From Eulemur rufifrons (Eukaryota; Chordata; Mammalia; Primates; Lemuridae): a stretch of DNA of 64,000 nucleotides. The notes beneath the pieces are model-generated. The model was given only the letters and a program-made list of their open reading frames with translations, did not search any database and had not been told where the DNA came from. Below are positions 45,310 through 56,119 of this stretch, piece after piece. Every line of letters begins with the position of its first letter. Position 1 is the first letter of the stretch. The stretch spans positions 41,116,001-41,180,000 of the forward strand of contig NC_090990.1 of assembly GCF_041146395.1 (NCBI RefSeq), written 5' to 3'. Both the position numbers and the translations under genes were made by a program.

Positions 45310-45480
45310 TTGCTTGTGGTGAGAACTTGGCCCAAAGCCTTCATTTCCCTGGGCCTCAGTGGTTCTTTTCATCAAATGAAGACAATTGTACCCAAACTGC
45401 AGGGCTGCTTAGGAGGGGAAATAATAGAAGAGATATAAAGGCTCTTTAAATTGTAAAGGGATCTATAAATGTAGGGGGTT
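45310..45480 (+). repeat. MIR SINE fragment
   Basis: 'ttccctgggcctcagtggtt', 'catcaaatgaagacaattgt', 'gggatctataaatgtaggg'. A forward MIR core and tail. Confidence 0.65.
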
Positions 45481-45808
45481 ATGATCACACATTCTTCTAG
45501 GCCATTTTTTTTTTTTAAGGATGTGGTTTTGGCATGCAGATATGAAAGCAAAGGACATTCATTCAAGAAATATTCATTGTTGTCTACTGTATATTGTTCA
45601 CAATTATATCTAAAGAGCCTAGCACAGTGACTAAGACCAATGTGATGCCTTTCCTTCCTTTTTTGAAGTCTGGCTGGAGACACAAGCCATGGTCCTGGTG
45701 AAGTACAAAATAATGAAATATCCTGACATCATTGGAACTACATGGGAGTACTTAGAAGTGTTTTCTCATCCCGATTTGGGGAGTAGGGAATACTTTGTAT
45801 TCTGGCAC
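45481..45808. other. Unclassified, possible decayed reverse L2
   Basis: 'acattcattcaagaaatatt' at about 45556 looks like the reverse of an L2 tail, but the following text has drifted. No exon. Confidence 0.35.
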
Positions 45809-46195
45809 TGTTACAGACTGAATTGCATCCTTCCCAAATTCTTGTTAAAGTCCTACCCCCCAGGACCTCAAATTGTGACTGTTTTTGTAGACAGGGTCTT
45901 TAAGGAGGTAATTAGGGTAAAAGAAGGTCATCGTGGGGGGCCTTAATCTGACATGTCTGATGACCATCTAAGAACAGGAGATTAGAACATTGACACTCAC
46001 AGATGGAAGATTACGTGGAGACACAAGGAGAACAGCCATCGATGAGCCAATAGGAGAGAATGCGGAAGGAACAACCCCGCCCACATCTTGATCTCAGACT
46101 TCCAGCTTCCGGAATCGTGAGAAAATAGATTTCTGTTATTTAAGCCACCCAGTCTTTGGTATACTTTGTTATGGCAGCTCGAACAGACTAATGCA
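45809..46195 (+). mobile_element. MLT1-type MaLR solo LTR
   Basis: A 387-bp LTR starts tgttacagactgaattgcat and ends 'cgaacagactaatgca'. Internal text: 'gacagggtctttaaggaggt', 'cttgatctcagacttccagc', 'atttctgttatttaagccac'. Complete, without internal region. Confidence 0.88.
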
Positions 46196-46480
46196 GGTAT
46201 TAAGTAGACATTCAACAAATATTTGTAGCATGAATGAGTGAAAATGTTCTTATCTAAGACCTGACCCACGCCAGCAGTTAGCCAGGCTAAGAGTGTGTGC
46301 AGGGGGGAGGGATGGCTACGGCATTCCAGGCAAAGGGCAGGCCTGGAGGCTGGGGAGAGTAAAGTGTGCTCAGCACAACCACAGCACTGAGGACCTGGGG
46401 CTGGCGAGAGATGAAGGTGGAGGGTAAGTGGGGGGCCAGGTCAAGCTGGGCCATGGAAGCCAGGTGAAAAAACAGTTAGA
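46196..46480 (-). repeat. L2 tail (forward) next to L2 (reverse)
   Basis: 46196-46248 is a forward L2 tail ('agacattcaacaaatatttg', 'tagcatgaatgagtg'). 46300-46480 is reverse L2 ('ggcattccaggcaaagggca', 'gggccatggaagccaggtga'). Confidence 0.6.
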
Positions 46481-46589
46481 AGCTTCCAGAGGCTCCCACT
46501 GCCCCCTAAATAAGATGCAGTTACACGACTTATGCATATGTTGTGATGTAACCTACAATTCAGTGAGGGCCATTACCCTAACTACCATG

Positions 46590-46765
46590 GGCTGGGCATG
46601 TGAATTATTTCATTCAAGCTTCACAACAAACCCATGGGGTTCTATTATGATCCCCATATGACAGATGAGGAAACGGAGGCTCAAAGAGATCAAGTAATTC
46701 CCTAAGGACATATGACTAGGAAGTGGCACAGCAGGATTCAGACTCAAGCACCTAGTTTAGGGTAC
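46590..46765 (-). repeat. MIR SINE, reverse
   Basis: 'tatttcattcaagcttcaca', 'gatccccatatgacagatga', 'ggaaacggaggctcaaagag', 'gtggcacagcaggattcaga'. Confidence 0.85.
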
Positions 46766-47404
46766 AAAACCTAGAGCACAGATCTCTCAGGATAGCCCTT
46801 AAAACTCTCCACGAAGTGCTCAGCTCTAGCCAGGGCACCTCTTCCTGGGAAGCCTGGGTCCTCAGAGTCTGGGCTGGGAAGTTGTCAAGGGTGAAGGCAT
46901 TCTGTTCACTGCATGGCATGTATCTGTGTGTGTGTGCGCACGTGAATGTGTCTAAAAGTATGTGAGTGTGCACACCTGTGCACCTGTGGCTGGATTACAG
47001 AAAGGAGAGTCCTCCGTGGACAGCAGGATTGGAAGTCAATCTCTCCCTGTTGGGATGCCGCGGTTGCTGTCAGGGAGAAGGGAAGATGCCATGGCTTGGG
47101 CAAAATCAGCAGCAACATTACTGGAAAGTGCGTTGTAATCGTGGGCAAGAGAATACTGCCAGGATGCCAGCAGGAACATTTTCCCTCACCCCTTACCTTT
47201 TTATGCAGAGGGCTTGCAGCAAGACTGTCTCTCCTGACCTCTCTGCCCACTCCTTACTTCTCTTCCTGGGAAGAGGAGTGCCCCTCTGATGGTGGCCGAG
47301 GTAGACGGTCTGCCAGCCTGAGGGTGTGCGTGCCCTGTTCTGCTCGCAGCCGTGCCTAGGCAGCCTGCCCTGCTGGGAGCCAGCAGTTTCCAGCACCCGC
47401 TGTG
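46766..47404. other. Unique sequence with TG/CA-rich stretch; no gene seen
   Basis: 46920-46990 is rich in TG/CA repeats without a pure microsatellite. Frames of 107-137 codons (46946-47359, 46966-47289) overlap one another and a reverse frame, and none has a domain. Confidence 0.4.
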
Positions 47405-47640
47405 CCAGGTGGGTGAGTTTAATTCCAGGCTGAAGTGTTGATTAATCCTTTTGGCCATATCTATAGCCATGCTCTTTTATCAGCATAAAAGCTGATTTTT
47501 TTTTTTTAACTATATCTGCCTGTTTCCCGTGTCTGTCTTAGTTGACTGTGGATGTACAAGGAGAAGAAAGGCACATTACTGGCTGATCCCCTAAAAGCCT
47601 TAATACATTGGCTTAATAATAAAAAGGTGCTGAATGTGGG
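47405..47640. other. Unique block, candidate conserved non-coding sequence
   Basis: A smooth, A/T-rich, non-repetitive stretch ('gattaatccttttggccata', 'cttaataataaaaaggtgct') with homeodomain-like TAATCC and TTAATAAT words. Typical in look of a vertebrate enhancer. Inference only. Confidence 0.3.
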
Positions 47641-47937
47641 TTCCGGGTGCTCAAGCAATGGAGGGCAGAGATGTTCTGGTTAATTCTCCCACTTGCACGC
47701 TTCCTGCCATGCTCTATGCGTTTTGTAGAGGTTTTGTCTCCACCCAATGAGACTGGGGGTTCTGAGAGACTTTCGGTCCATATGCCACCTGCAGATTTAT
47801 TTTCAGGTATTTTCCCTGTTAAATATCTTTGATACCTTTGTATTAAGAATGCTGATAAGAGAGTTGGATGACACACTGCTGTTTTGTATGTATACGAGTG
47901 CTGAGGGGAAAGAAAGGGGTTAAAAAAGGAGGGAGTA

Positions 47938-48418
47938 TCCATTATCTATTGTCATAATAATGATGTGTAACACACAGCCACAGAATTTAAATGCACACAG
48001 CAATAAACACCGATCTGTGAGCAGGTAGCTGGGATCAGCTGGGCGGCCGTGTTGATCCTGTCTGGGCTCCCTCACACGTCCGAGTGTTGGCTGGCCGTTG
48101 GCTGATCTAGCATGGCCTCAGCTGGGGTCACTGGGGTGGTCCTGCTTTGCTGTGTGTGTCTCTCATTCTTTAGCAAGCTACCTTGAGCATGGCCTTGTGA
48201 CAATGGCAGAGGTACAGGTGTCTATGGGAACTTGGAGGGCCTCTTGTGGCCCAGGCTCAAAGCTGGTACATTATCACTTCCACCTTGTCATATTGGTAAA
48301 GTGAGTCACATGGGGTCAGGGATATACTCTGCTTTTATGCTTTTATGAGAGCAACTCCAAAGTCCAAATTGACTGGGAGAAATAAATGGGGGCCTATGAG
48401 TGCAACTGATCTGCCACA
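47938..48418 (-). mobile_element. ERVL-type solo LTR, reverse
   Basis: It ends tgcaactgatctgccaca, so on the reverse strand it begins TGTGGCAGATC. Internal text 'gatcagctgggcggccgtgt', 'ggcatggcctcagctgggg'-like sequence and 'ggcccaggctcaaagctggt' matches a common ERVL LTR. It is diverged. The left end is approximate. Confidence 0.6.
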
Positions 48419-48599
48419 GCAGGGGAGAGAAGAAATGCGAAGAAAATGACATACCTCCCACGGTCACGTTAGGGAACTCACCGGCAGGCTGACCTGGGTG
48501 GAAAGGTGTCTATAACCCCTGCCCAGGACTGCTACCATCCAGAGCACCTAGTTGGCTCTGCCAGTTGTGTTTGGCCAGTGTCCATTCTGCTCAGTCAAT

Positions 48600-49150
48600 G
48601 CCTGTGCTGCTCTGGTTGTTAAATCTTTTTAATTCCACCCCTGTCCACATCCATCTACTAACCAAATCTGATGAGTTTTTAATTCTTAAAGATTCCTAAT
48701 ACCCTGCTCTCCTGTCTATAGTTTCAGGGCTGTCTCTTTTCTAGCATGGCTTCCTGCCGTTGCCATCTAGCACTTCTCCCTTCCTATGGCCAGAGTTGCC
48801 TTTCCAAACACTCCCTCCCCTGTCAGAAGTTCTCCCCAGATGTCGTACTTTGTCTCTTAACCTGCCGCCATCTTCAGCCTCATTTCCAGTGGCCGAGCTA
48901 ATCACAGCCCTTTGTGTTAAACCACTGGGCCTTTAGTGCTCAGAACCCCTGACCAGCCTCACTCCAACAGATCCTTCGAGATATAGCTCAGGCATCCCTT
49001 CCTCCAGGAAGTCTACCTTCCTTTACCCTGGGCCAGGTGGAGTGAGGCTTAGCCACTCCTGTTCCCCTTTCTCAGAGCACTTACCATGTTGGAGCGTAGG
49101 TAACCACAGCACCCCTGACAGAGCCTGGCACGCCACTGGCACTCTCTCCA
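48600..49150 (+). repeat. L2 LINE 3' region
   Basis: 'aaccaaatctgatgagtttt', 'tctcttttctagcatggctt', 'gaccagcctcactccaacag', 'atagctcaggcatcccttcc', 'tccaggaagtctaccttcct', 'agagcctggcacgccactgg'. A forward L2 readable over about 550 bp. Confidence 0.75.
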
Positions 49151-50029
49151 TTTTTTTTGATTTGATGAAAATAGGTATTCATACAATTCACAGTATATTT
49201 ACAGTAAAGTACAAAATATTCCTGCCTTCTCCTTCCTCTCTCCTCGACCCTAACTCTCTCTCTTTCTCTGATGCCTCACAGACATACACATAGCCAAAGG
49301 GTTCATGCAGGGTGATAAGTAAAGTAATTGAAGGCTTCTGCTTTGATGTTTTTTTTTTTTTATTTCAGGAAGCTACTTGAACAGAGGGTAATTATTGCTG
49401 TTAATAGCAATCATTTCCCCATAATCTGGTTCCATGTCCTATTTCATCTTAACGATCAGAGCAGCTGTCTTTAAACAAGTCTGGACGGGGCTCCGGGGGC
49501 AGAGCTTCCTGAGACATACTCTCTTTGGTCTCCACCGAGGGAGCGTGTCTGAGAAGGAAGCCGAGGGTGGGGGGCAGTTTCCCTCCCCCCGAATCTTCTA
49601 GAACACACAACTCTGCCGTGCTTCTCAACAGCAGCTCCAGGGTGCCCTAGGAGCAGAGGCAGATAGGGTTTCTGACCTCCACCTCCCCTTGCCCTTACAG
49701 GCCCCAGGGAGGCTTTCTGGAGGCAGGGCCAGACTCCAACGGAGCAGGTTTCCTTTTCTCTTCTTTTGATCGGCAGCTGATAACTTGGAAAACCAACAGC
49801 GTATCAATGCCTTATAGCTCCTCAGCTCTATTCCCCCTCCCCAACTTGCTTTACCGGAGGAAATGGGGCTGCTTCAGATGGTTTCACTTTAAAACAAAAC
49901 GCAAGATTCTAGGCGCCCTCCACATTTGCTGAACATTTACTAAGTCTACACTGCTGGTTCTTCAGCGCGCACACCTGCGCACGCTCTCTCCGGCTTCCTG
50001 GTCCGAAGTGTTCTCTGAAAGCGTGTTTC
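49151..50029. other. Unique block, no gene seen
   Basis: 49320-49480 ('ggaagctacttgaacagagg', 'attgctgttaatagcaatca') is smooth and non-repetitive, a candidate conserved element. 49480-49720 is G/C-richer. No exon is supported. Confidence 0.35.
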
Positions 50030-50260
50030 AGTTAATAGCACCAGCTCCCCAGCCAACCAGACCTACATCCTAGTCCCTTCTCAGCCACCCACTAGGCTCC
50101 GTGACCTTGGAAAGGAAGGCCCTCTATGTTTTTTCATCTCTGAGTTTTAGTTCCTTATTTGTAAAATGTGGGTAAAAATATCTACGTTGTGTGGTTGACC
50201 TGAGGATTAGTCAAGGCAATTGAGGACATATAGGTAGTAAATGGCTGCTTCTGATCCTTA
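50030..50260 (+). repeat. MIR SINE
   Basis: 'ctaggctccgtgaccttgga', 'catctctgagttttagttcc', 'ttatttgtaaaatgtgggta', 'tgacctgaggattagtcaag'. Confidence 0.75.
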
Positions 50261-50729
50261 TTTTACTGGTGGTCTTGGTGAGAGAGTCTTAAAGATCTGA
50301 TTAAATGCACCTGGGCCTAAAATACAAATTTCAGAACTCCAACGGGGCAGGAATAATGGCCATTTAGGAACAATGGATTTCAGCTAAACTCACCTTTCCC
50401 AAGTCACAAAGGCACAAAGATGACCTGTTGGTCAATGGGTAAACTCACCTGGGGGAGAAAAGGATACCTTTGGCATTTTCTTTTAAATGCCTTGCACCTA
50501 GCTAACAGCTGTTTCCAATAAGTTGATAATTTAGGAAAACAGTCAAAATATACCTTGGAAATTTTAGTCCCACAGCTATGAAAAGACCTGCAGGAAGAGA
50601 CAGGTTTTCTTTAATTATGTCATTTCATGTGATCCATGGTGGGTTTTATTTTATTTTACTTTTAAATGAAATAAACCTTAAGAAAAATTATTGTTCTACA
50701 CACATATTTTTATATATCCTTCCTGGCTT
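50261..50729. other. A/T-rich unique sequence
   Basis: No repeat or exon was recognised. The upstream half of a 104-codon open frame (from 50578) lies here, but its composition is not coding-like. Confidence 0.4.
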
Positions 50730-50892
50730 AAAAAGAGCTGGTTTCATAATTGAAGCAAGTATAAAATACATGAAACAACACATGGAAACATATGCTGGTG
50801 CTACCCATGATGAGTTCTTTCAAAATGAAAAGTATTTCCAGGAAGTATTACAAAATTTCCAAGCCACAAAAAGTGGTTTGGATAAGATATAG
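50730..50892 (+). CDS. Unrecognised open segment, weak candidate terminal exon or pseudogene piece
   Basis: In the frame that ends at the TAG 50890-50892, about 50 codons read as a hydrophilic, protein-like stretch: IIEASIKYMKQHMETYAGAT, then residues rich in E, F, Q, N and K, ending SGLDKI. It looks more like real protein than the other chance frames here. A weak pyrimidine-rich run with an AG lies upstream (about 50700-50735), but no donor or partner exon was seen. The A-rich strand alone can give K/E/Q-rich chance frames. I do not recognise the family. It could be a last exon, a fragment of a retrocopy, or chance. Confidence 0.15.
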
Positions 50893-51599
50893 AGACCATC
50901 TTCTTTGTCTTGCACAACATTGTTACTATTCTTGACCATAAATAGAAACAAAATGTTTGTTTGCATATTCATTCTTTTTTCCCTAGGATTTTCTTGTCTT
51001 GTGAGACTATGGGGAATCAAAGAAGAAAAAGAAATTTTGGAGTTATAGTTGAAAGCAATGCCCATAGATAGAAATTTAAGAATGATAATTAATCATTCCC
51101 ACCCTTCCTACAAGTTCTGAACCAATTGAGAAATAGATGTAAGAGACATATGGATGGAGGTAAAAGACCTAGCTTAATTGTTGGTACCATTGCATTGGCA
51201 GGACTTGGACCCGAGCCCAGAGAAACTTCCTATTAATTCCCAAGTCCAGAACTTTGGGTGACACATGCAAGGGACAGTATGAATCTACAGAATGGACAAA
51301 TGCTTACGTACTCTGCTGCAAGAAGAATTGTAGTCCCTTGACCTTCTAGTTCCCATGGTATAGACCAAAAGTCAGAGCTCTTAACTCCAGCTGGTCTAGA
51401 AACATGGACCCATGAAAGTCACAGTCTCACTGCTCAGCCATGTGTCATTCCTTCTCCAATAGGAAGAATCGAGTACAGTCTGAGGAACATGGGCTAGAAG
51501 TTGACTCTAAGGCAGGCAGTTTCCTTGAGAAATATCTCAGGAGGAAAAAGAAGATGTAACATTAGGTATATTTATTGCCCTTTGAGCCTTCTTTTTCTC
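50893..51599. other. Unique sequence, no gene seen
   Basis: No repeat or exon was recognised in about 700 bp. Confidence 0.4.
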
Positions 51600-51930
51600 A
51601 TATTACAGATGAGGCGCTTGAGTCTTTTTCTACACCAATTCTCCAGTATCAACTGGATGTTCTACAATTCAGTCACACTCCCACAAACCACCTGGAGTGA
51701 ATGTCAGACTCCACAGGCTTAAGGGCTCAGTCCCACAAGACTGCCCTTACTTCAAAGGCCAGTCACAAGTCCAAGGTCCCCAGGCTACCTGCACTTTTGT
51801 TCAATTTGGCTACAAATTCAGGGGTTCCCTGATAAATTAAAAATGGGGGAAACCCAACACATTTTTATAGCTTAATAAATGCACAGGTACACAGAACAGA
51901 TTGTCTCATGTCGAACAATATGACCCCACC
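51600..51930 (-). repeat. ERV-derived repeat, reverse (same family as 41660-42430)
   Basis: 'gggctcagtcccacaagact', 'ccagtcacaagtccaaggtc' and 'ttcaggggttccctgataaa' parallel 41811-41905 ('gggctcagtccccaagatgc', 'caatcacaagtctgggcctc', 'taggggttcccatgaccc') in the same order. A shorter, more decayed copy. Confidence 0.5.
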
Positions 51931-52274
51931 AAATTGATAGGCTTCCAGCTAAAATTGAAGAAAAGGCTTACTTACATCTTCAACTCTGAAAAATGAATAT
52001 CTTTGTAATTTTGTATCAAAAATTTCTCAAAGTGAAGTACATGGATATGTTAATATTAAAAGTCTCTGGATATGGAGTTGGGTCAATTTGTAAACATAAA
52101 CAATAAATATTTTTATAAATGAAAAAAGAAAATAACGAATGCATGCCCATTTGGAAAACTTGGAAATCAGAGAAATAACTTATAAATATGCAAAAGTAAA
52201 TGAATTAAAGGATCTAATATCTTGATAGAACTCTAAGGATCTGGTTAAGATCACCTTTGAGGTTATTTCTAACA
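51931..52274. other. A/T-rich unique sequence, no gene seen
   Basis: No repeat or exon was recognised. Confidence 0.4.
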
Positions 52275-52425
52275 TTTATTATTCACTTATTGATTTAACA
52301 AATATTCAATGAGTACTTCCTCTGAGCCAGACATTATTCCAGGCAATGGAGATAAATAAGAAAGCAAAAGACACTTCAGTTTCTGCCTCATGGAGCTTCT
52401 GTTCTGTGGCTCAAAATGATGATTT
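52275..52425 (-). repeat. L2 3' tail, reverse
   Basis: 'gatttaacaaatattcaatg', 'agtacttcctctgagccaga', 'cattattccaggcaatggag', 'tgcctcatggagcttctgtt'. Confidence 0.8.
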
Positions 52426-52429
52426 TCAT

Positions 52430-52655
52430 ATTAATACTAATCACGACCAGCATGCAATAAGTATTATATATGCTGCAGCTGTACTAAATGTTTTACATGG
52501 ATAATTTCAGTTATGAGCTTAGTGCTGTTAGTATCAAAATCTGAGACTCAGCGGAGTTCAGTTCCTGGACCAGTCACCAAGCTACTAAGTGGCAGAAATG
52601 GAATTAGTCCTCAAGGCTGGTTGATCCATACTTTTAACCTCTACTTCTTCTAAGT
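52430..52655 (-). repeat. MIR SINE, reverse
   Basis: 'tgttttacatggataatttc', 'tctgagactcagcggagttc', 'agctactaagtggcagaaat', 'ccatacttttaacctctact'. Confidence 0.75.
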
Positions 52656-53599
52656 CAGGAGTTTCTGCTTCTCCTTCTTCTAGTCCCACCTTTTAAAGAG
52701 AAGGACTTTGAAGTGTAGAAACATCTCTCTCTCTTTCTCTGTATGTGAAATCAATCTTAAAATTAGCAAATAAAATAATTATTGCTGAATCTGGCTAGCT
52801 GTTTGGAAAAGTGGATGTTTCTAGCATTCCCTGTTGGCAAGGATCAAAGCTTCTATCATAAGGCAAGGTTATCCTTAAGACATTGGAGCAAGCCATCTAG
52901 AGGAAGTAGAAAATTTCAGGGGCAACAATGTTGGCAGGGATGAAAAAGGAGGAACTTGGAATATCTAGGTTTGGGCAAAGGAAACCTGGATTATTTGTTT
53001 GAAGTGAGGAAAACCCCTTGTTTAGGGTTGGATCAGGATTTTTTGCCTTTTGCCTTAAGGCAAAAAAGAAAAAAAAAAAAAGAGCAAACAACAGTTGGAA
53101 GGAGCTGGGGTGGGAGACGAAAAATAAAACCCACTTGCATGTTTTTTCATAACAGACTTCCAAGCCAAACTCCACTGAGGGGCACTCAGAGCCTTCCTGA
53201 GCAATGGGCTCTGAATCTGGGGTGGCCATCGCCCTTAGCTGCACTTAACTTAGAAAACACTAGCAAAGGTTTCTTCTTTCATGTAGGCTCATATTTGGTG
53301 TGAGCTGTAAGACAAGATGAGAAATGGTTGGGCTGAGTGGGGGAGGGCGTTAGGGAGGCGGGTGGGCATATTTTCCTTCTGCCATTCTCTTTGAACTGTA
53401 TGCCACATGCTTCATGAATTCCTCCCCTCGGGGCAATGGAAATAAAATTACCTGCCCAAAGAATTTCAGAGTGAAAAGTGAACTCACACACTGGATGCTA
53501 GGATTGGTCCTGACACGAAGGTTTAATGGGAGAAAGAGAGGCAGCTCTCCAGGGAAGGGAGCTTCCATGCAGGGGGTGAAAGGGAATCTGTATGTGAGA
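52656..53599. other. Unique sequence, no gene seen
   Basis: It contains the 18-base perfect palindrome ttttgccttaaggcaaaa (53048-53065), flanked by T- and A-runs. Frames of 115 codons on both strands (52897-53244 and 52956-53303) are mirror frames without a domain. Confidence 0.4.
53048..53065. repeat. Perfect 18-bp palindrome
   Basis: ttttgccttaaggcaaaa is its own reverse complement. A partial extra copy of ttttgcc lies just upstream (53041-53047). Confidence 0.95.
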
Positions 53600-53710
53600 G
53601 GCAAGAAACCCGGGTCCCAGGTCTGAGCAGGTCACACCTAGTGTGGAGGCCTCAGTTTCTCCATATTCAAAACAAAAGCATGAAGATCAAGATCTGAAAT
53701 TGTCCCTCCA
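53600..53710 (+). repeat. MIR fragment
   Basis: 'aacccgggtcccaggtctga', 'ggaggcctcagtttctccat'. A short forward core. Confidence 0.55.
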
Positions 53711-55079
53711 GGGCCCCGTAGGCTGTGATTTTAGGGATGTCTGCAGTGGGAAGCTGGGGGATTCCAACCCTGGCAGAGCTAGGGAGGGCTTTCCCGGTTC
53801 TTGGGGGAGGAAACATGAGCTTGAGGACACGCATTTGGCAGAGGAACACATGGAGCACCTATTTCATTTTAGACTGGGCGGAGGGCCGGGCAGGGGTGGG
53901 ACCGCAGAGCAGAGGACATGATGTCAGAGGCAGGTGTGGACCTTTCTGGGCACAAGGAGGAGTTGAGTCCTGCCCCTGGGTTATTAGAGCTCTCTGAAAG
54001 GGGGCTGAGTCTTCATCTTCCTTGTTTTTAGTGTGTGACTTTCTTTAAAGCTGGGAAAGATAATTGCCTTGGTATGTCTTTTCCAGTCTCCTTTGCAACA
54101 TAATAAAACTAAGAAGAAGGGAGGCAAGAGTAGAATCTTGATTTTCTTCCCTTCCCCTTCCCTCCAAATCCACGCCTCCTCCGTACCTCAAAAAGCAGTG
54201 ATTTGATTTTAATATGAGGCCTTCTTTGATGGCCTACAGGTTAGAGCAGGTTACAGCGCCCCCAGGGAGGCTCGCTGTCCTTCGAAGGGCCCTGAGAGGG
54301 CCACCGGCTCAGCGGGCAGGGACCAGGGCTGAGGGCTCCAGACTTTGAATCCAGGGCCTTTCCTTGATAGCCACAGACTGTTTCAGAACTATTTTTTAAA
54401 ATGTTCAATCTGTCATGGGCCAACACGTTTATAAAATTCAATAAAAATGAATTCCTTAAGCAATAAGGTAAAAAAAAGACATACAAACTACAAACCCCAG
54501 TTTTTTATTATTAAATTCCATAGCCATAAAATGACTCTGTCCACTCTAATTACTCTGAAATTTTCTAAATGCTTATTCTCCATTTTGGGGATCGGCCCTG
54601 GCACACGGACTGGACTGGACTTTGAATAAGGCTGGTGTGCAGTTCTTAACTCCCCTCTTCCCCCCCAGCCAGGTACCCCGGGGGAGGCAGCTGCTTTGGA
54701 GAGTAGAGTACAGGATCTGGAGTTGCCCGGGCCTGGGGGGAGCCCTGGCTGCCCGCGGGCTGCTGGGGGGAGCCTGCTCGTCCACTCTGAAGCTGGGAGC
54801 ACGAAGCGACCTGTTAGGGCGTCTCTGAGGAGTGAGCGTGGAGAGCTGTCTGGGCGCCTGGCTCAGCGGTTGCTCCGCAAACGTTCACGTTTCTATTCTG
54901 CAGAGAAGGGAGAGGCCTGTTGTACTCTCACGCTTGAAAGCACCACTTTCCCTACTCTCCCCTCAGTCGAGATTTTTCCTTTTTGTCCCACACCCTTGTG
55001 GCCAGCTACTCATCCGCCTCCACCCCTGGCTCATCTTCCCTCCTCCAGCGCCCTGTACCCCTAATGCCACAGCTCACGC
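53711..55079. other. Unique sequence with a CpG-rich patch
   Basis: About 54640-54900 is G/C-rich and holds about 14 CpG dinucleotides (around cccgggg, cccgcggg, cgaagcgacc, ggcgcc). It is too small and too modest for a classical CpG island but denser than its surroundings. 54080-54200 and 54400-54560 are A/T-rich and unique. Open frames up to 126 codons overlap on both strands and have no domain. Confidence 0.4.
54253..54270 (-). promoter_or_regulatory. CTCF-like motif, reverse (candidate)
   Basis: acagcgcccccagggagg reads on the reverse strand as cctccctgggggcgctgt, which matches the CTCF consensus at about 13 of 17 positions, including the complete gggggcgctg core. Motif evidence only. 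Confidence 0.45.
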
Positions 55080-55215
55080 CTGCCCTGCTCACAGCATGCT
55101 CCATGAGGGCAGGAACTACATATGTTTATTCAAGGCTACTGTTTTCCATCTCTTAACAAGGTGCCTGGCACTCAGCTGGTGGCTAATAATTATTTGCTTA
55201 ATAAAAATATAACAT
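55080..55215 (+). repeat. L2 3' tail
   Basis: 'gctccatgagggcaggaact', 'aaggtgcctggcactcagct', 'ggtggctaataattatttgc', then A-rich. Confidence 0.8.
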
Positions 55216-55434
55216 CCTTGTTAAAAATCTGGGCTTGTAATGGGGGTGAGAAGGCAGCCTCCATCCTAGGACACCAGGTGCCGATCTCAGAAATTTATAA
55301 ATATTACCTTCTATTACCAAGACCCAGTTGGCCAATGGAAGCCCTGGACCCCTCTATTGGTTCAAATGGGGTGCAAATTAGCCTGCCTCTCACCAGAGCC
55401 TTGGGCTCATTTTGTACTAATGCAGGAATATGAA

Positions 55435-55570
55435 ATGAGAGAAAGGAAGCTGGGCTGGGAGTTTCTCCACTAGTTTGCTGCATGACCTTGGGCAAATGAC
55501 TTGTCTTTATAGTATTCCTTGGTCATCCTCAGAACTGGAATGTTGTTTGTCTCTGTAGCCTAGGTTCCCA
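55435..55570 (+). repeat. MIR fragment
   Basis: 'gcatgaccttgggcaaatga', 'cttgtctttatagtattcct'. A forward MIR with a decayed core. Confidence 0.6.
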
Positions 55571-56119
55571 CCATTCTCTTCTGAGTGTTGGGACATTGTT
55601 CCCCTCCAACCCACCCTCCAGCTTTTAAGGGGTGCCTTCAATGATGTCACTCCCTTCCTCAAAAGTTACCCTTGGGGCTTCATTTGACATGTCTTAACCT
55701 CTCTGAGACTCAGTTTTCCATAGAAAGAGAGCTAACAACAACAGGCTATAACCGGATCATGGTAAAGGTCTGCTGAGACCTGCAATATATTGTTCTGAAT
55801 GCAAGGGACCACCACCACCACCATCTCAGCAGAATGGAATAAGAACCCTGCCTACTTGAAACTTGGGCCAAAAATCCTTCTTTTTGGGAAACTCAAATGC
55901 TGGAAGCACTTTAAAAATCTTTTTCCTCCGTCCAAACTTCTGCCTAGTGGCCTGGAAGGATGCACGTGCTTTCAGCAGGCAGCTGGGATGTTACTCTGTG
56001 CCAAGAGGCTGCTTGTCCAAGGTTGCTTGGCAAAGCTTAATCCTCAGAGTCCCACACCTCCATGCACACGCTATGCTTTCAACTTTCAGTCTTTCAAAGA
56101 ACACTTACAAATAGATTCT
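55571..56119. other. Mostly unique sequence, possible L2/MIR traces
   Basis: 'ctctctgagactcagttttc' at 55700-55725 is a MIR-like core phrase. A short (ACC)n run lies at 55808-55822. The 112-codon frame 55799-56137 has no domain. Confidence 0.4.

Noticed and set aside
46920..46990. TG/CA microsatellite
   Set aside because: The repeats are interrupted and mixed, so it is low complexity and not a pure tract.
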